Source: Deltaproteobacteria bacterium Ga0077539
GTDB lineage: Bacteria > Myxococcota_A > Polyangia > Polyangiales > Ga0077539
Assembly: GCA_001465015.1 (NCBI GenBank)
Contig: LNEO01000118.1
Location: forward strand, 1-64,000
DNA length: 64,000 nucleotides
Reading direction: 5' to 3'
The notes beneath the pieces were generated by a model. That model was not told the origin of the DNA, ran no database searches, and worked only from the letters and a program-made list of their open reading frames with translations. Each line of letters opens with the position of its first letter. The stretch's first letter is position 1. The translations under genes and the position numbers were made by a program. Of this stretch, positions 53,999 to 64,000 are shown one piece after another.

Positions 53999-55104
53999 AC
54001 GTCGGCTCGCACCAGCACCAGTCCCTTCGCGCGTCGTCGCGAACCACGAGGCTCGCGATCGCTCTCTGCGCGCTGTCGTTCGCGCCGCACACGCTGCCCT
54101 CCGATCGTCACCCTGATCGACCGCCGCCAGCGCTCGGACCAGAGCCCTACACGCCCGAGCGCGCGCCGCACGAGGCGGGACGAACCATCGCGCTTCGCCT
54201 CGAAGCGCCCGCGATCATTCACATCCCTTCGGGCGAGTTCGCGATGGGCTCGAATCAGGACGACCTCGACCGCGCTCAATCCGTCTGCGAGCGCGACGCC
54301 CTCGTCGGGCCCGTGCTCATGTGGAGCTGCGCTCGCGCCTTTCCCCCAGTCGAGGCGACGCGCGCCGTCGGATCGCCCTGCGAGCGCGCGGGCTTGATGA
54401 ACCTGACCCTCGCCGAACAAGGCAGACATCGCGTACTACTGCCGGCCTTTGCGATCGATCGATCCGAGGTCACCGTGCTCGCCTACGAGCGCTGCGTCGC
54501 GGATGGGTCTTGCCCGCGCGCAGACTACGCGCGATCGAGCCCTGCGTTTCGTGGCGATTCGCAGCCGATGGTCGCAGTCAATTGGTACGAGGCCAGGGCG
54601 TTTTGCCGATGGGCCCGCGGTCGATTGCCGACCGAGGCCGAGTGGGAGCGCGTGGCGCGAGGTCGAGATGGCCGCATGTTTCCCTGGGGAAACGTGTTCA
54701 ATCCGCGCCTCGCGAACGTCGGTCGCGCGGGCCCGACGTGCCGATCCAACACCGACGGCTTCGAATACACGGCGCCCGTCGGGAGCTTCGCGGACGGCGC
54801 CTCTCCCGATGGAGCCCTCGACCTCGCGGGAAACGTCTCCGAGTGGGTCGACGATTACTTCGACGACGGGCCCACTCGCACGCCCCAGGGCGAGGCCGAT
54901 TGGTCCCGATCGCGCTCCCGATACACCCCGGACGCGCTTCGCGTCGCGCCCCACTTGACGAGCGCTTCGCAGAACCTCCGTGGTTTTCGCGGCGGATCGT
55001 TTACCCAGGGCCCGATGTTCGCGCGCACGACCTACCGACAGCGCCTCGGCGCCAGCGAGCGGCGCGAATGGCTCGGGTTTCGCTGCGCCTACGACGAGCG
55101 CTGA
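53995..55104 (+). CDS. Secreted FGE-sulfatase (SUMF1) domain protein
   Basis: 369 residues if started at TTG 53995, which overlaps the amidase stop (TTGA); there is no ATG or GTG before the signal segment. The N-terminus RLAIALCALSFAPHT looks like a signal peptide. The FGE-like domain covers about 80-369: IIHIPSGEFAMGSNQDDL, DRSEVTVLAYERCV, PMVAVNWYEARAFCRWARGRL, PTEAEWERVARG, RGGSFTQGPMFARTTYRQ and ending EWLGFRCAYD. Whether it modifies Cys to formylglycine or is a sugar-binding relative cannot be decided. Second FGE domain in the window. Confidence 0.85.
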   Translation: MNVGSHQHQSLRASSRTTRLAIALCALSFAPHTLPSDRHPDRPPPALGPEPYTPERAPHEAGRTIALRLEAPAIIHIPSGEFAMGSNQDDLDRAQSVCERDALVGPVLMWSCARAFPPVEATRAVGSPCERAGLMNLTLAEQGRHRVLLPAFAIDRSEVTVLAYERCVADGSCPRADYARSSPAFRGDSQPMVAVNWYEARAFCRWARGRLPTEAEWERVARGRDGRMFPWGNVFNPRLANVGRAGPTCRSNTDGFEYTAPVGSFADGASPDGALDLAGNVSEWVDDYFDDGPTRTPQGEADWSRSRSRYTPDALRVAPHLTSASQNLRGFRGGSFTQGPMFARTTYRQRLGASERREWLGFRCAYDER

Positions 55105-55152
55105 GAGGGAGTTGAACACGCCGGTCGTTTCGGCTACCACCGCGCGGTTCAT

Positions 55153-55551
55153 ATGCGCTCCATCGTTCGCTTCGCGCTCGCGACGCTGTTCGCTTCGCTC
55201 GCTTCGTTTTCCGCCGGCTGCGAAGAGGCCGCGACGGGAGGACGCTGCGAGAGCGTCAACGACTGCGATCGCACCGGCGGCGGCACGACGCGCTCGTGCT
55301 ACTCGACCGCCAACACCAACCTGCTCTGCGCTGGCAGCGGCAACTCGTGTGTGTGCTGCCCGCGGCCCGAGGCGCGCGTGCCCGGCACGACCCCCGCCAT
55401 CTGCCTCAACTCGACTACCGTCATCGACAGCGGCGTCACGCAGGACAGCGGCTCCAACCAAGACAGCGGGAGCGACGTCGCGCAGGACAGCGGCTCCCCC
55501 GACGTCACGAGCGCGCCCGACGCCGCTGGACAAGACGCGAGCGCTGGCTGA
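55153..55551 (+). CDS. Small Cys-rich lipoprotein, unknown
   Basis: 132 residues. Signal peptide LATLFASLASFSAGC gives a lipobox SAGC. About eight Cys in the next 70 residues (GGRCESVNDCDRTG, RSCYSTANTNLLCAGSG, SCVCCPRPEA) resemble the cysteine-rich repeats of this phylum. The C-terminus is an Asp/Ser/Gly/Ala linker (DSGVTQDSGSNQDSGSDVAQ) with nothing after it, so the usual order linker-domain is reversed. No family recognised. Confidence 0.7.
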   Translation: MRSIVRFALATLFASLASFSAGCEEAATGGRCESVNDCDRTGGGTTRSCYSTANTNLLCAGSGNSCVCCPRPEARVPGTTPAICLNSTTVIDSGVTQDSGSNQDSGSDVAQDSGSPDVTSAPDAAGQDASAG

Positions 55552-55673
55552 GCAACCCGTAGGTCCCTGCGTCGCGCCCAGAGTTTGCCCACGTTCGACG
55601 GACGTCGCCGTTTCGTCCGTTCTGGTCCGCAAATCACTCGTGGTATCTTTCGCCGCAGTCTGCTGACGCAACG

Positions 55674-57350
55674 ATGACCCATCGGCAGGGCGAAGAACCC
55701 AGTCAGGCGGCGATGTCCTCGACGGTCACAACACCTGGTGCTGGCCTGCTAACGCTCGACGAAGGCGACGTCGTGCTCGGCAAGTACATCATCAAGTCCC
55801 AGCTCGGCGCGGGCGGCATGGGACAGGTTTTTCGCGCGCTGCACATCCGGCTCGCTCGCGACGTCGCCGTCAAGATCCTGCCCGACAACCGCAGCGAAGA
55901 GAACGCTCTTCGCTTCGAGCGCGAAGCCGCGCTCATGACCCGCGTGCGTCACCCAAACGTCGTCGAGATGCTCGACTTCGGCTTCCTCGAGGGCCGCGTC
56001 CCGTGCATCGTGATGGAGCTCGTCGAGGGAGAAACCCTCGCGACGCGGCTGCTTCGATCGCGCGCGCTGCCGTGGCAAGACGCAGTCCGGATCGTGTTGG
56101 GCGTGCTCGAAGGGCTCGAGGCCGTGCACGAGGCCCGAGTGCTGCATCGGGATTTGAAGCCGTCGAACATCGCGATCGCCAAAGGGCCTCCCGAGCTCGT
56201 CAAGCTCCTCGATTTTGGCATTGCTCGTTCGCTCGTCGGCGAGTCGGATCGTCGCCTCACCCGAACGGGCAACATCGTCGGGAGCCTCGACTACATGTCC
56301 CCCGAGGCGCTCGTCAACGATCCGATCGATGTGCGCACGGACGTGTACGCGGCCGGCATGATCCTCTACGAGATGCTCAGCGGGTCGTATCCTTTTCAGG
56401 ACGACGCGATGGCGGCGGCGTTTCGACGGCTCAGCAACGATCCGTCGATCCCGAAGGCGCCCGCTGGCTTCGCAGAGCTTCCGCCGGCGCTCGCGAAGCT
56501 CGCGCAGCGGTCGATCGCGAGAGAACGCAACGAGCGGCCCGAGAGCGCTGAGTCCTTCGCAGAGGAGCTTCGCGAGTTCGTCGCGCGACCGCGTCGGTCG
56601 CCGTCACCGAGCGGCTCGCACGCTGCGCTCGACGTCACTGCGACTGCGGCAGCGATCGCGGTCGCGAGCGCGAGCGACGAAGAGCGGACGATCGAGGCGC
56701 GGAAGCCGCATGCGCTTCCCGCGGAGATCGCCCCAGCACCACAGCCCCCACCGAGGCCCGCTGAAGCCGCGGCGCCGAAGCGACCCGAGGGGCCCGCGAA
56801 GGCAGCGGCGCCACAAGCGGCGCCACAAGCTGCGCCCCTGTCAGCGGCACCGCGACCAGCACCGGCGAAGCCAAAGAGAGTGCTCGCGACCGCTGCGGTT
56901 TCGGCGCCGAAACCGCCGCCGATTCCCAAGCCACCAGAGCCGGTCGTGCTGCCGAAAGCGCCCCGTGAGCCGGCGGCGCCCAGCCAGAAGCAATCAGCGC
57001 AAGCCGCGCGGGCGCAGTTCGTGTTGCTCGCGCGATTGCCGAAACAACGCTTCGCCGCGCTCGAGGAGCGTCGTTGGCTCGCGGATCTCGTTCGCGACGT
57101 CGGCTCGGCGTACGCGATCGGAGCGCACGTGTGGTGCGCGGTTCTGCACGGCGTCGATCCTGCGGCCACGGAGAAGCGCTCGCTCGTGCTGCTCGACGCC
57201 CTCAAAGCGCGCTATCCGGGAGTGGCGGTCGTCGGCAGTCCGATCTTCGATCCGCACTTCGCGCTGAAGTCCGCCACGATCGCGCCCGACGAAACACTGC
57301 CCGACCCGTTGCCCGCGCTCGTCGCGCAGCTCGCGTCGATCGGTCAGTGA
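55674..57350 (+). CDS. Ser/Thr protein kinase with Pro-rich linker and C-terminal domain
   Basis: 558 residues from ATG 55674 (ATG 55713 also possible). Hanks-type kinase at about 36-300: G-loop GAGGMGQV (45-52), K67, HRDLKPSN (158-165), DFGIA (180-184), SPEALVND. Then about 130 residues of Pro/Ala-rich linker (PPRPAEAAAPKRPEGPA) and a C-terminal domain of about 110 residues (FVLLARLPKQRFAAL, AYAIGAHVWCAVLHG, ALKARYPGVAVVGSPIF) not recognised. No membrane helix is seen, so this kinase is cytoplasmic. Confidence 0.9.
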   Translation: MTHRQGEEPSQAAMSSTVTTPGAGLLTLDEGDVVLGKYIIKSQLGAGGMGQVFRALHIRLARDVAVKILPDNRSEENALRFEREAALMTRVRHPNVVEMLDFGFLEGRVPCIVMELVEGETLATRLLRSRALPWQDAVRIVLGVLEGLEAVHEARVLHRDLKPSNIAIAKGPPELVKLLDFGIARSLVGESDRRLTRTGNIVGSLDYMSPEALVNDPIDVRTDVYAAGMILYEMLSGSYPFQDDAMAAAFRRLSNDPSIPKAPAGFAELPPALAKLAQRSIARERNERPESAESFAEELREFVARPRRSPSPSGSHAALDVTATAAAIAVASASDEERTIEARKPHALPAEIAPAPQPPPRPAEAAAPKRPEGPAKAAAPQAAPQAAPLSAAPRPAPAKPKRVLATAAVSAPKPPPIPKPPEPVVLPKAPREPAAPSQKQSAQAARAQFVLLARLPKQRFAALEERRWLADLVRDVGSAYAIGAHVWCAVLHGVDPAATEKRSLVLLDALKARYPGVAVVGSPIFDPHFALKSATIAPDETLPDPLPALVAQLASIGQ

Positions 57351-57523
57351 GCGCGGCGCCTCTGGTCTTTGGCTGCGCCGTGACCATCGGCGCTTTCTCG
57401 CCTTCGTCGCCGCGTCGGACGGGTACGACGATGCTGTCTTCGGGACGAGTCGACACCGTCGGCCACACGAGACAGTCCTTTTCACACCCACGCTTCGAGC
57501 GCCATGCTGCGCGCGCCGCCAAG

Positions 57524-59052
57524 ATGCCCTCCCAGCCCACCCTTCGCCGTCGATGGACGCTCGGCACCGCCCTCGCGCTCTCGCACGGGACGCTCGTGTT
57601 CGCGCTGCTCGTGACCGTCGCGCTCGGCGCGATCTCACTCCGACGCATCGACCACTACCTTCGCGAGCTGCGCGACGACGAGCTCGGCGCGATCGACGAG
57701 CAGCAGACGCTGCATCGCGCGATGTGGGCCGTCGAAGTGGCGATGCGGCACGCGGACGAAGCGTGCGCTCGCGGGTCTCCCGAAGAGGCAGTGCGTCCTC
57801 AGCTCGCCGCGGCGCTGCAGGCGCTCCGCGAAAAGGATCAGCACGTCGGCCCGCACGTCGGCCTCGAGATGCGCCGCATGGGTCTTCGCTACGAGGCGCT
57901 CGCGCAGGCGGTGCTCGATGATCGTCCGTGCGACGCCCTTCGCCCACCGTCGATGAGATCAGCCCGACTCGCGCTCGATGAACGGCTCACAGACCTGTGG
58001 ATCGCGCAGTCCTTCGAGCTGCACCGCGAGATCGGCGATCGCGAGTTTCGCGCTCGAACGACGGGAAAGCGTTCGCTCGTCTTCGGCGCAATCCTCGCGA
58101 TGCTGGTCTCGGTGATGGTCGCCCTGCTCGCTCGATGGCTGTCGCGCTCGATCTCGCGGCCGCTCGCGCGCATCGCCCGCGACGCGACGCGCCTGGGGCA
58201 CGGGGACTTTTCTCCGATCGAACCGGTCGAAGGGCCCGCGGAGGTCGCGGAGCTCGCCGATGACCTCGAGCGAATGCGTCACGCCCTGGCCGCGCTCGAC
58301 TCGCTCAAGCAAGGCTTCGTCGCGTCGGTCTCGCACGAGCTTCGGACTCCTCTCGCCAAGATCCGAGAGGCCCTATCGCTGCTCGAAGACGGAACCGCCG
58401 GAGCGCTCACCGATCGACAACGAACGCTGGTCTCGATCGCGAGCCGCGCGTGCGAGTCGCAGATCTCGCTCGTCACCAATCTGCTCGACCTCTCGCGACT
58501 TCGATCGGGCTCGCTGGTTCGGATGCACGCGGAGGGTCCGCTCACCACAGTGATCCAAGACGCGGTCGAAGCCGAGCGCGAGGACGCTACGGCGCGCGGC
58601 GTTACGATCTCGGTGAGCTTGTCCGCGGCGCCGATGATTCGAATGATGGACCCGACGCTGGTCGAACGCGCGATCGCCAACCTCCTTCGAAACGCCGTTC
58701 AAGCCTCGCCAAACGGCTCGACGGTCAAGGTCATCGCGACCTGCGAAGGCGCTCCGCCTCCAGCGCTCACCGCGCCAAGCAAGGCCGCGATGCGCTGGGC
58801 AAAGATCCGCTTCGAAGACGCTGGTCCTGGCGTCGTGACAGAGCTGCGAGATACGCTCTTCGAGCCGTTTGTCACGACTCGACCGGCCACGAGCGGCCGC
58901 GCCGGAATCGGGCTCGGGCTCGCCCTCACCCGCGAAGTCGCCCGCGCGCACGGCGGCGACGCGCTTCTGGTCGAGACGCCACCGGGTCAGTCTGGAGCGA
59001 GGTTCGAGCTCTGGATTCCCATCGAGGACGCAGCGCGAACGAACGAGAGCGA

Positions 59053-59056
<4 letters not shown>
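57524..59056 (+). CDS. Sensor histidine kinase with HAMP domain
   Basis: 510 residues from ATG 57524. Helix 1 (about 16-38), a periplasmic helical sensor (39-183), helix 2 (184-204), a HAMP linker (205-257), HisKA with H271 in SHELRTPLAKI, and HATPase boxes NLLRNAVQA, FEDAGPGVVTEL and GIGLGLALTREVARAHGG, all kept. Coupled to the response regulator by TTGA. Signal unknown. Confidence 0.93.
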
Positions 59057-60611
<1,555 letters not shown>

Positions 60612-60615
<4 letters not shown>

Positions 60616-61943
60616 GCGCCGATCGCGCGCTGCTCCTCGCGCTCGATCGCGCTCACGTCTGGCACCCGTACACGCCCGCGCACGATGACTCGCGCCCGCT
60701 GCTCGTCGTAGCCCGCGCAGAAGGAGCGCGCTTCTGGGACCACGACGGACGATCGTTCATCGACGCCAACAGCTCGTGGTGGGTCGCGTCGCTCGGACAC
60801 AGGCACCCGAGGATCCTCGCCGCGCTCGAGCGGCAAGCCGCGCAGCTCGCTCACATCGCCCTCGGCGGGCTCACGCACGAGCCCGCGGTCTTGCTCGCGA
60901 AAGAGCTCGTCGAGACGATGCCAGGCCACAGCGACGCTCGTCTGCCGAGCGATCGTCAGCTCTCGCGGGTGTTCTACTCGGACGATGGCTCGACCTCGGT
61001 CGAGGTCGCGATCAAGCTCTGCGCGCAGTATTGGGCGCAGTCCACGAGCGCGCGCCGAACGAGGTTCATCGCGCTCTCGGGCGCGTTTCACGGCGAGACC
61101 GTCGGCGCGACCAGCGTCGGAGGCATCGACGCGTTTCGTTCGGTGTACGGACCGCTATTGTTCGACGTCGTCCGCGCTCCGTCCCCCGCAGACCCGCGCG
61201 GTTGGGAGCGCGCCTTCGAGGCGATCGTCACGGAGCTCCAGAAGTGCCGCGACACGATCGCCGCCGTCATCGTCGAGCCCATCGTTCAGGGCGCTGGCGG
61301 CATGCGCATCTACGACCCCGCCTACCTGAGAGCGCTGCGCGAGGCCTGCGACCAAGCGGACACGTTTCTCGTCGCAGACGAAGTGTTCACGGGGCTCGGG
61401 CGGACGGGGACGTTCTGGGCGTGCGAGCAGGCCTCGATCGTGCCGGACGTGCTCTGCTCCGCGAAGGCGCTGTCTGGCGCGCTGTTTCCCTTCGCCGCAA
61501 CGATCTCCAACGAGCGGATCTACGACGGCTTTCGCGGCGGGCGCGACCGAGCCTTTCTCTACGGCCACTCGTACTGCGGCAATCCCCTCGGCTGCGCGGT
61601 CGCGCGCGAAGTGCTCGCGGTCTACCGCGACGAAGCCGTGCTCGATCGCGTCCAGGCGATCGCGCCAAGGATTGAAGCGGCCTTTCATGCGATCGCCGCC
61701 GAACACCCCAGCCTCTCGCGACCGCGCGCGATCGGCGCGATCGGCGCCATCGACCTGGGCGACCAGGGCTACCTCGACGACCGCGGCTGGCGCGTATACG
61801 AGGCAGGTCTCGAGCACGGTCTGTATTTGAGACCGCTCGGCGACACGGTGTACGTCGCGCCGCCGCTCGTCATCGACGATTCGACGCTCGATGCGCTGCT
61901 GCACGGCGTTTCGTCGAGTATTCGTGCGGCGCTCTTCGGTTAA
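60612..61943 (+). CDS. bioA: Adenosylmethionine-8-amino-7-oxononanoate aminotransferase
   Basis: BioA makes 7,8-diaminononanoate, a step of biotin synthesis, using PLP and SAM. 443 residues. Start ATG 60612 overlaps the regulator stop (ATGA). Seen: HVWHPYTPAHDD, GRSFIDANSSWWVASLGHRHP, DDGSTSVEVAIKLC, GAFHGETVGA, VEPIVQGAGGM, DEVFTGLGRTGTFWAC, PLP lysine K285 in SAKALSG. Coupling to a two-component pair is unusual, because bioA usually sits with other bio genes; none of those is nearby. Confidence 0.95.
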
Positions 61944-61992
61944 CTACCCAAACCGGCGTGGATCGTGGTCTAGTCTCAATCTCTGAAGGCAC

Positions 61993-63135
61993 ATGCACGA
62001 CTGGTTGCGCAGCTCACTCGATCAAGTCCCATTGCTGCACGGCGGGGTGCGCTCGGTTGTCGAGCGGTGCGCGACACCGGGCGAGGCCTTCTGGCTCTTC
62101 GATTTGCCCGAGCTGGTCGCCTGGGTGGCGCTCGCGCGCGCTGCTGAGCAGCATATCCCGCTCGTGTATGTGCAGTCGCTCACCGACGAGCTCACGCGGA
62201 TGGCGACGAACGAAGCTCCCGAGTCAGCGGACGCAGTGGAGAAGGCCGCGACGCTGTGGCGCTCGGGCGCAGCGTATTCAGCGCTCGCTTCGCTTTCGGA
62301 GCACGCCGACGCGTTCGAGCCCTTCGACGCGCGCCGCGTGGCTCGCGCGCAAGAGCAGATCTTCATGGCCCTGCAGATCGGCGACGCGCTGCAGGGGGTC
62401 TTCTTTGCGCCCGTCGAGACAGCGCCGCTCGCGACAGCGCAAAGCGAAGCGCTTCGAGCCACGTTCGAGAGCCTCGTGCGCAACTGGGCTACCAAGCCGA
62501 TCGATTTCGAGCTGCAGCGCCGCCGCGCCGGGGCCGTCGCCGAACAGACCCGACGGCAGTTTGGCCTTTCGCGCGGCTCGGTGGACGCCGAAGAGACCGA
62601 CCCGCTCCTTGTGCGCCGATGGACCGACGTCCTCGCGGTCGCAGGGGTGGTCGAGGCGCCGGACCTCGCGGTCGATGAGCTGCTTCCACAGATGGAATCG
62701 CCGCGCGATTTGCTGCTCGTTCGCTGCTCGGACTTCGCCGCGCAGAACAGACTGCAGGACATCGCGATCCTCACGGGCGACGTGCACCGAGTGCTGCGCG
62801 AGTCGCTCGACGAGGCGTGCGGCGCTGCGAAGTCGACGCTCGAGCGAGTCGCGAGCGGCGAAGGCATCCGAGCGCTCGGCGCTGCGGGTCGGCGCTTCAG
62901 CAAGGCGGCCGCCGCGACGTCGCTCCGCGCTTCGCTGGCGCAGGGCGAAGCCGCAGCACGACAGCCGCTCACCGCGTCGCGAGCCCTCTCGCTCGTTCGA
63001 TGGTCGGCAGACCTCGGAGAGCGCATCGAGACGTGGTTCGAGGCCGAGCAAGACGATCGAGCGATGATGCGCCTACGCAACGTGATTCGAGGCTCGATCG
63101 AGCCGCGCGAGACGTTGCGTCCCGAGTCGCCCTGA
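61993..63135 (+). CDS. Hypothetical protein
   Basis: 380 residues, soluble, helix-rich, no signal peptide, no motif recognised. Helices such as ELVAWVALARAAEQHIPLVY, RVARAQEQIFMALQIGDALQ and ALSLVRWSADLGERIETWF, with Leu/Ala/Arg heptad-like spacing, suggest a helical bundle. The gene is 49 bp after bioA on the same strand and may belong to the same transcript. It has no identifiable link to biotin. Confidence 0.65.
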   Translation: MHDWLRSSLDQVPLLHGGVRSVVERCATPGEAFWLFDLPELVAWVALARAAEQHIPLVYVQSLTDELTRMATNEAPESADAVEKAATLWRSGAAYSALASLSEHADAFEPFDARRVARAQEQIFMALQIGDALQGVFFAPVETAPLATAQSEALRATFESLVRNWATKPIDFELQRRRAGAVAEQTRRQFGLSRGSVDAEETDPLLVRRWTDVLAVAGVVEAPDLAVDELLPQMESPRDLLLVRCSDFAAQNRLQDIAILTGDVHRVLRESLDEACGAAKSTLERVASGEGIRALGAAGRRFSKAAAATSLRASLAQGEAAARQPLTASRALSLVRWSADLGERIETWFEAEQDDRAMMRLRNVIRGSIEPRETLRPESP

Positions 63136-63183
63136 CCCGCGCATCGCGGCGTCGCCGAAGGACGAGGAGCTGCGAGGCATCCG

Positions 63184-64000
63184 TCAACGGACGAAGCGGC
63201 TGCGCCCTTCGCGGTCCCACCACTCGCGGTACTGCTGCTGAGCGCGCTCGCGCTCGCGCCGTGGCAGATTGAAATAGTATCCGACGAAGATGCCCGAGAG
63301 CTTCTTCAGCTCTTCGCCCGCCTCGTGGCGAATCGTGGCGTCCTCGTGAACGAGCGCTTCGATGAGCCACTCGATGCGATGGCGCCCCGCAGCGCGCTCC
63401 CACCACTCGCGCCAGGCGCGCGCGTCCTCGTGAAAGTCCTGCCTTGCGAGAACGACGAGGGCGCGGTGTGACAGCGATCGCACAGACGGATCGCTGTCGG
63501 TGATGCCGCTCAAGAGCGCGGGCGTGGCTTCGCCGTCGCGCATGTCAGCGAGCGCCTGCGCAGCGAGGCGCCGACGCTCAACGGGGACCGAGCTGTCGGT
63601 GAGCGTCGAGCGAAGCGTGCGGAGCACTCGTTCGAACTCAGACAGCTTGCGATACGAGCGAAGCGCCTCGAGCGCGATGCGGCGCGTCGAGCTATCGGAG
63701 TCGAACAGCCGCGCGCCGAGCTTGGGAAGGGCGCCGGGAAACACGACTTCGCCCAAGCAAAGCGTCGCGTAGTAGCGCTGCTCGGGGTCGACCGACTCGA
63801 GCAGGTCGCTGAGCGCTGGCGCGGCTGCGTGCCGAAACATCACGACCAGACGAAGCAGCGGTCCTACCTCTGCAGCGCGCGGGACGCGCGATCGAGGCTC
63901 GGACCGATCGTGATACGTGGGGCCCGGAAAGTACCGAAAGATGGCGTCGAGCGAGCGCTGTCCCAGCGCGACGAGCTGCTCTGCCGCCGCATCGTCGAGC
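63184..64000 (-). CDS. HEAT-repeat protein, truncated by window edge
   Basis: The frame is open from 63184 to the window end at 64000 with no stop, so at least 271 residues are present and the start is beyond the edge. The visible part holds HEAT-like repeats (APALSDLLESVDPEQRYYAT, DSSTRRIALEALRSYRKL, VPVERRRLAAQALADMRDGEA, DPSVRSLSHRALVVLARQD) and ends with a basic C-terminus (REGRSRFVR). HEAT proteins are scaffolds; no catalytic motif is seen. The GTG at 63843 and ATG at 63840 are probably internal. Confidence 0.75.
   Translation of the reverse strand, partial: LDDAAAEQLVALGQRSLDAIFRYFPGPTYHDRSEPRSRVPRAAEVGPLLRLVVMFRHAAAPALSDLLESVDPEQRYYATLCLGEVVFPGALPKLGARLFDSDSSTRRIALEALRSYRKLSEFERVLRTLRSTLTDSSVPVERRRLAAQALADMRDGEATPALLSGITDSDPSVRSLSHRALVVLARQDFHEDARAWREWWERAAGRHRIEWLIEALVHEDATIRHEAGEELKKLSGIFVGYYFNLPRRERERAQQQYREWWDREGRSRFVR

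Overview
The window is GC-rich bacterial DNA with dense, mostly intact genes. It most resembles a Myxococcota genome of the Polyangia/Sandaracinaceae type. The signs are several secreted lipoproteins with Asp/Ser/Gly-rich linkers, MYXO-CTERM-like tails (CGC motif, membrane helix, Arg cluster), a myxococcus cysteine-rich repeat, Hanks-type kinases (one fused to a sulfatase-modifying-factor domain), GAF and NtrC-type two-component proteins, and many HEAT/TPR proteins. No insertion sequence, prophage, CRISPR array, rRNA or tRNA gene was recognised. The taxonomic assignment is inferred from gene content only.

Layout. 1-8,000: the tail of an unknown gene; a minus-strand pair of a propeller-like lipoprotein and a membrane kinase; a 3D-domain secreted protein; a GNAT acetyltransferase; and lipB, translationally coupled to an odd TPR protein carrying an RNA polymerase beta-prime clamp (RpoC N-terminal) zinc domain. 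8,000-15,650: a stretch of about 750 bp with no clear gene, a giant HEAT/HExxH/VWA protein, then rplY-pth followed by two tandem hairpin repeats. 15,650-20,600: a multi-pass GAF histidine kinase and, divergent from it, a coupled pair of proline-rich membrane proteins (one with a TM2 domain), then a lipoprotein. 20,600-23,100: a minus-strand HAD hydrolase and PhnC-like ATPase. Opposite them lies a small gene interrupted by an in-frame UGA and coupled to a histidine phosphatase. 23,100-26,100: a MYXO-CTERM-like secreted protein and the rpsF-rpsR-rplI operon.

26,300-33,500: a lipoprotein, a PIN nuclease, a bacterial Thg1-like 3'-5' polymerase, deoD, three lipoproteins, selA and an HNH nuclease. 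33,600-39,500: a MinD-like/J-like/HTH fusion, a multi-pass membrane protein, a secreted M15 peptidase and a VWA lipoprotein. 39,500-42,700: a Fur-box-preceded feoA-feoB operon with two uncharacterised genes. 42,700-52,400: a GH1 glycosidase with divergent tandem TetR genes, and a minus-strand era-der-AAA-TPR-TPR cluster. 52,400-64,000: amidase-FGE pair, lipoprotein, kinase, a coupled histidine kinase-NtrC regulator-bioA run, an unknown gene and a 5'-truncated HEAT gene.

Two items stand out. First, the ORF at 22152-22481 has coding character on both sides of a UGA, a perfect 6-bp hairpin with a GG-starting loop 17 nt after the UGA, a Cys two residues before it, and an ATGA junction to the next gene. 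selA lies in the same window, so this is a credible unrecognised selenoprotein. Second, the protein at 6305-7819 reproduces the RpoC clamp zinc ribbon, with Cys spacing identical to my recollection of E. coli RpoC, on a TPR-like scaffold and without any catalytic part of the polymerase.
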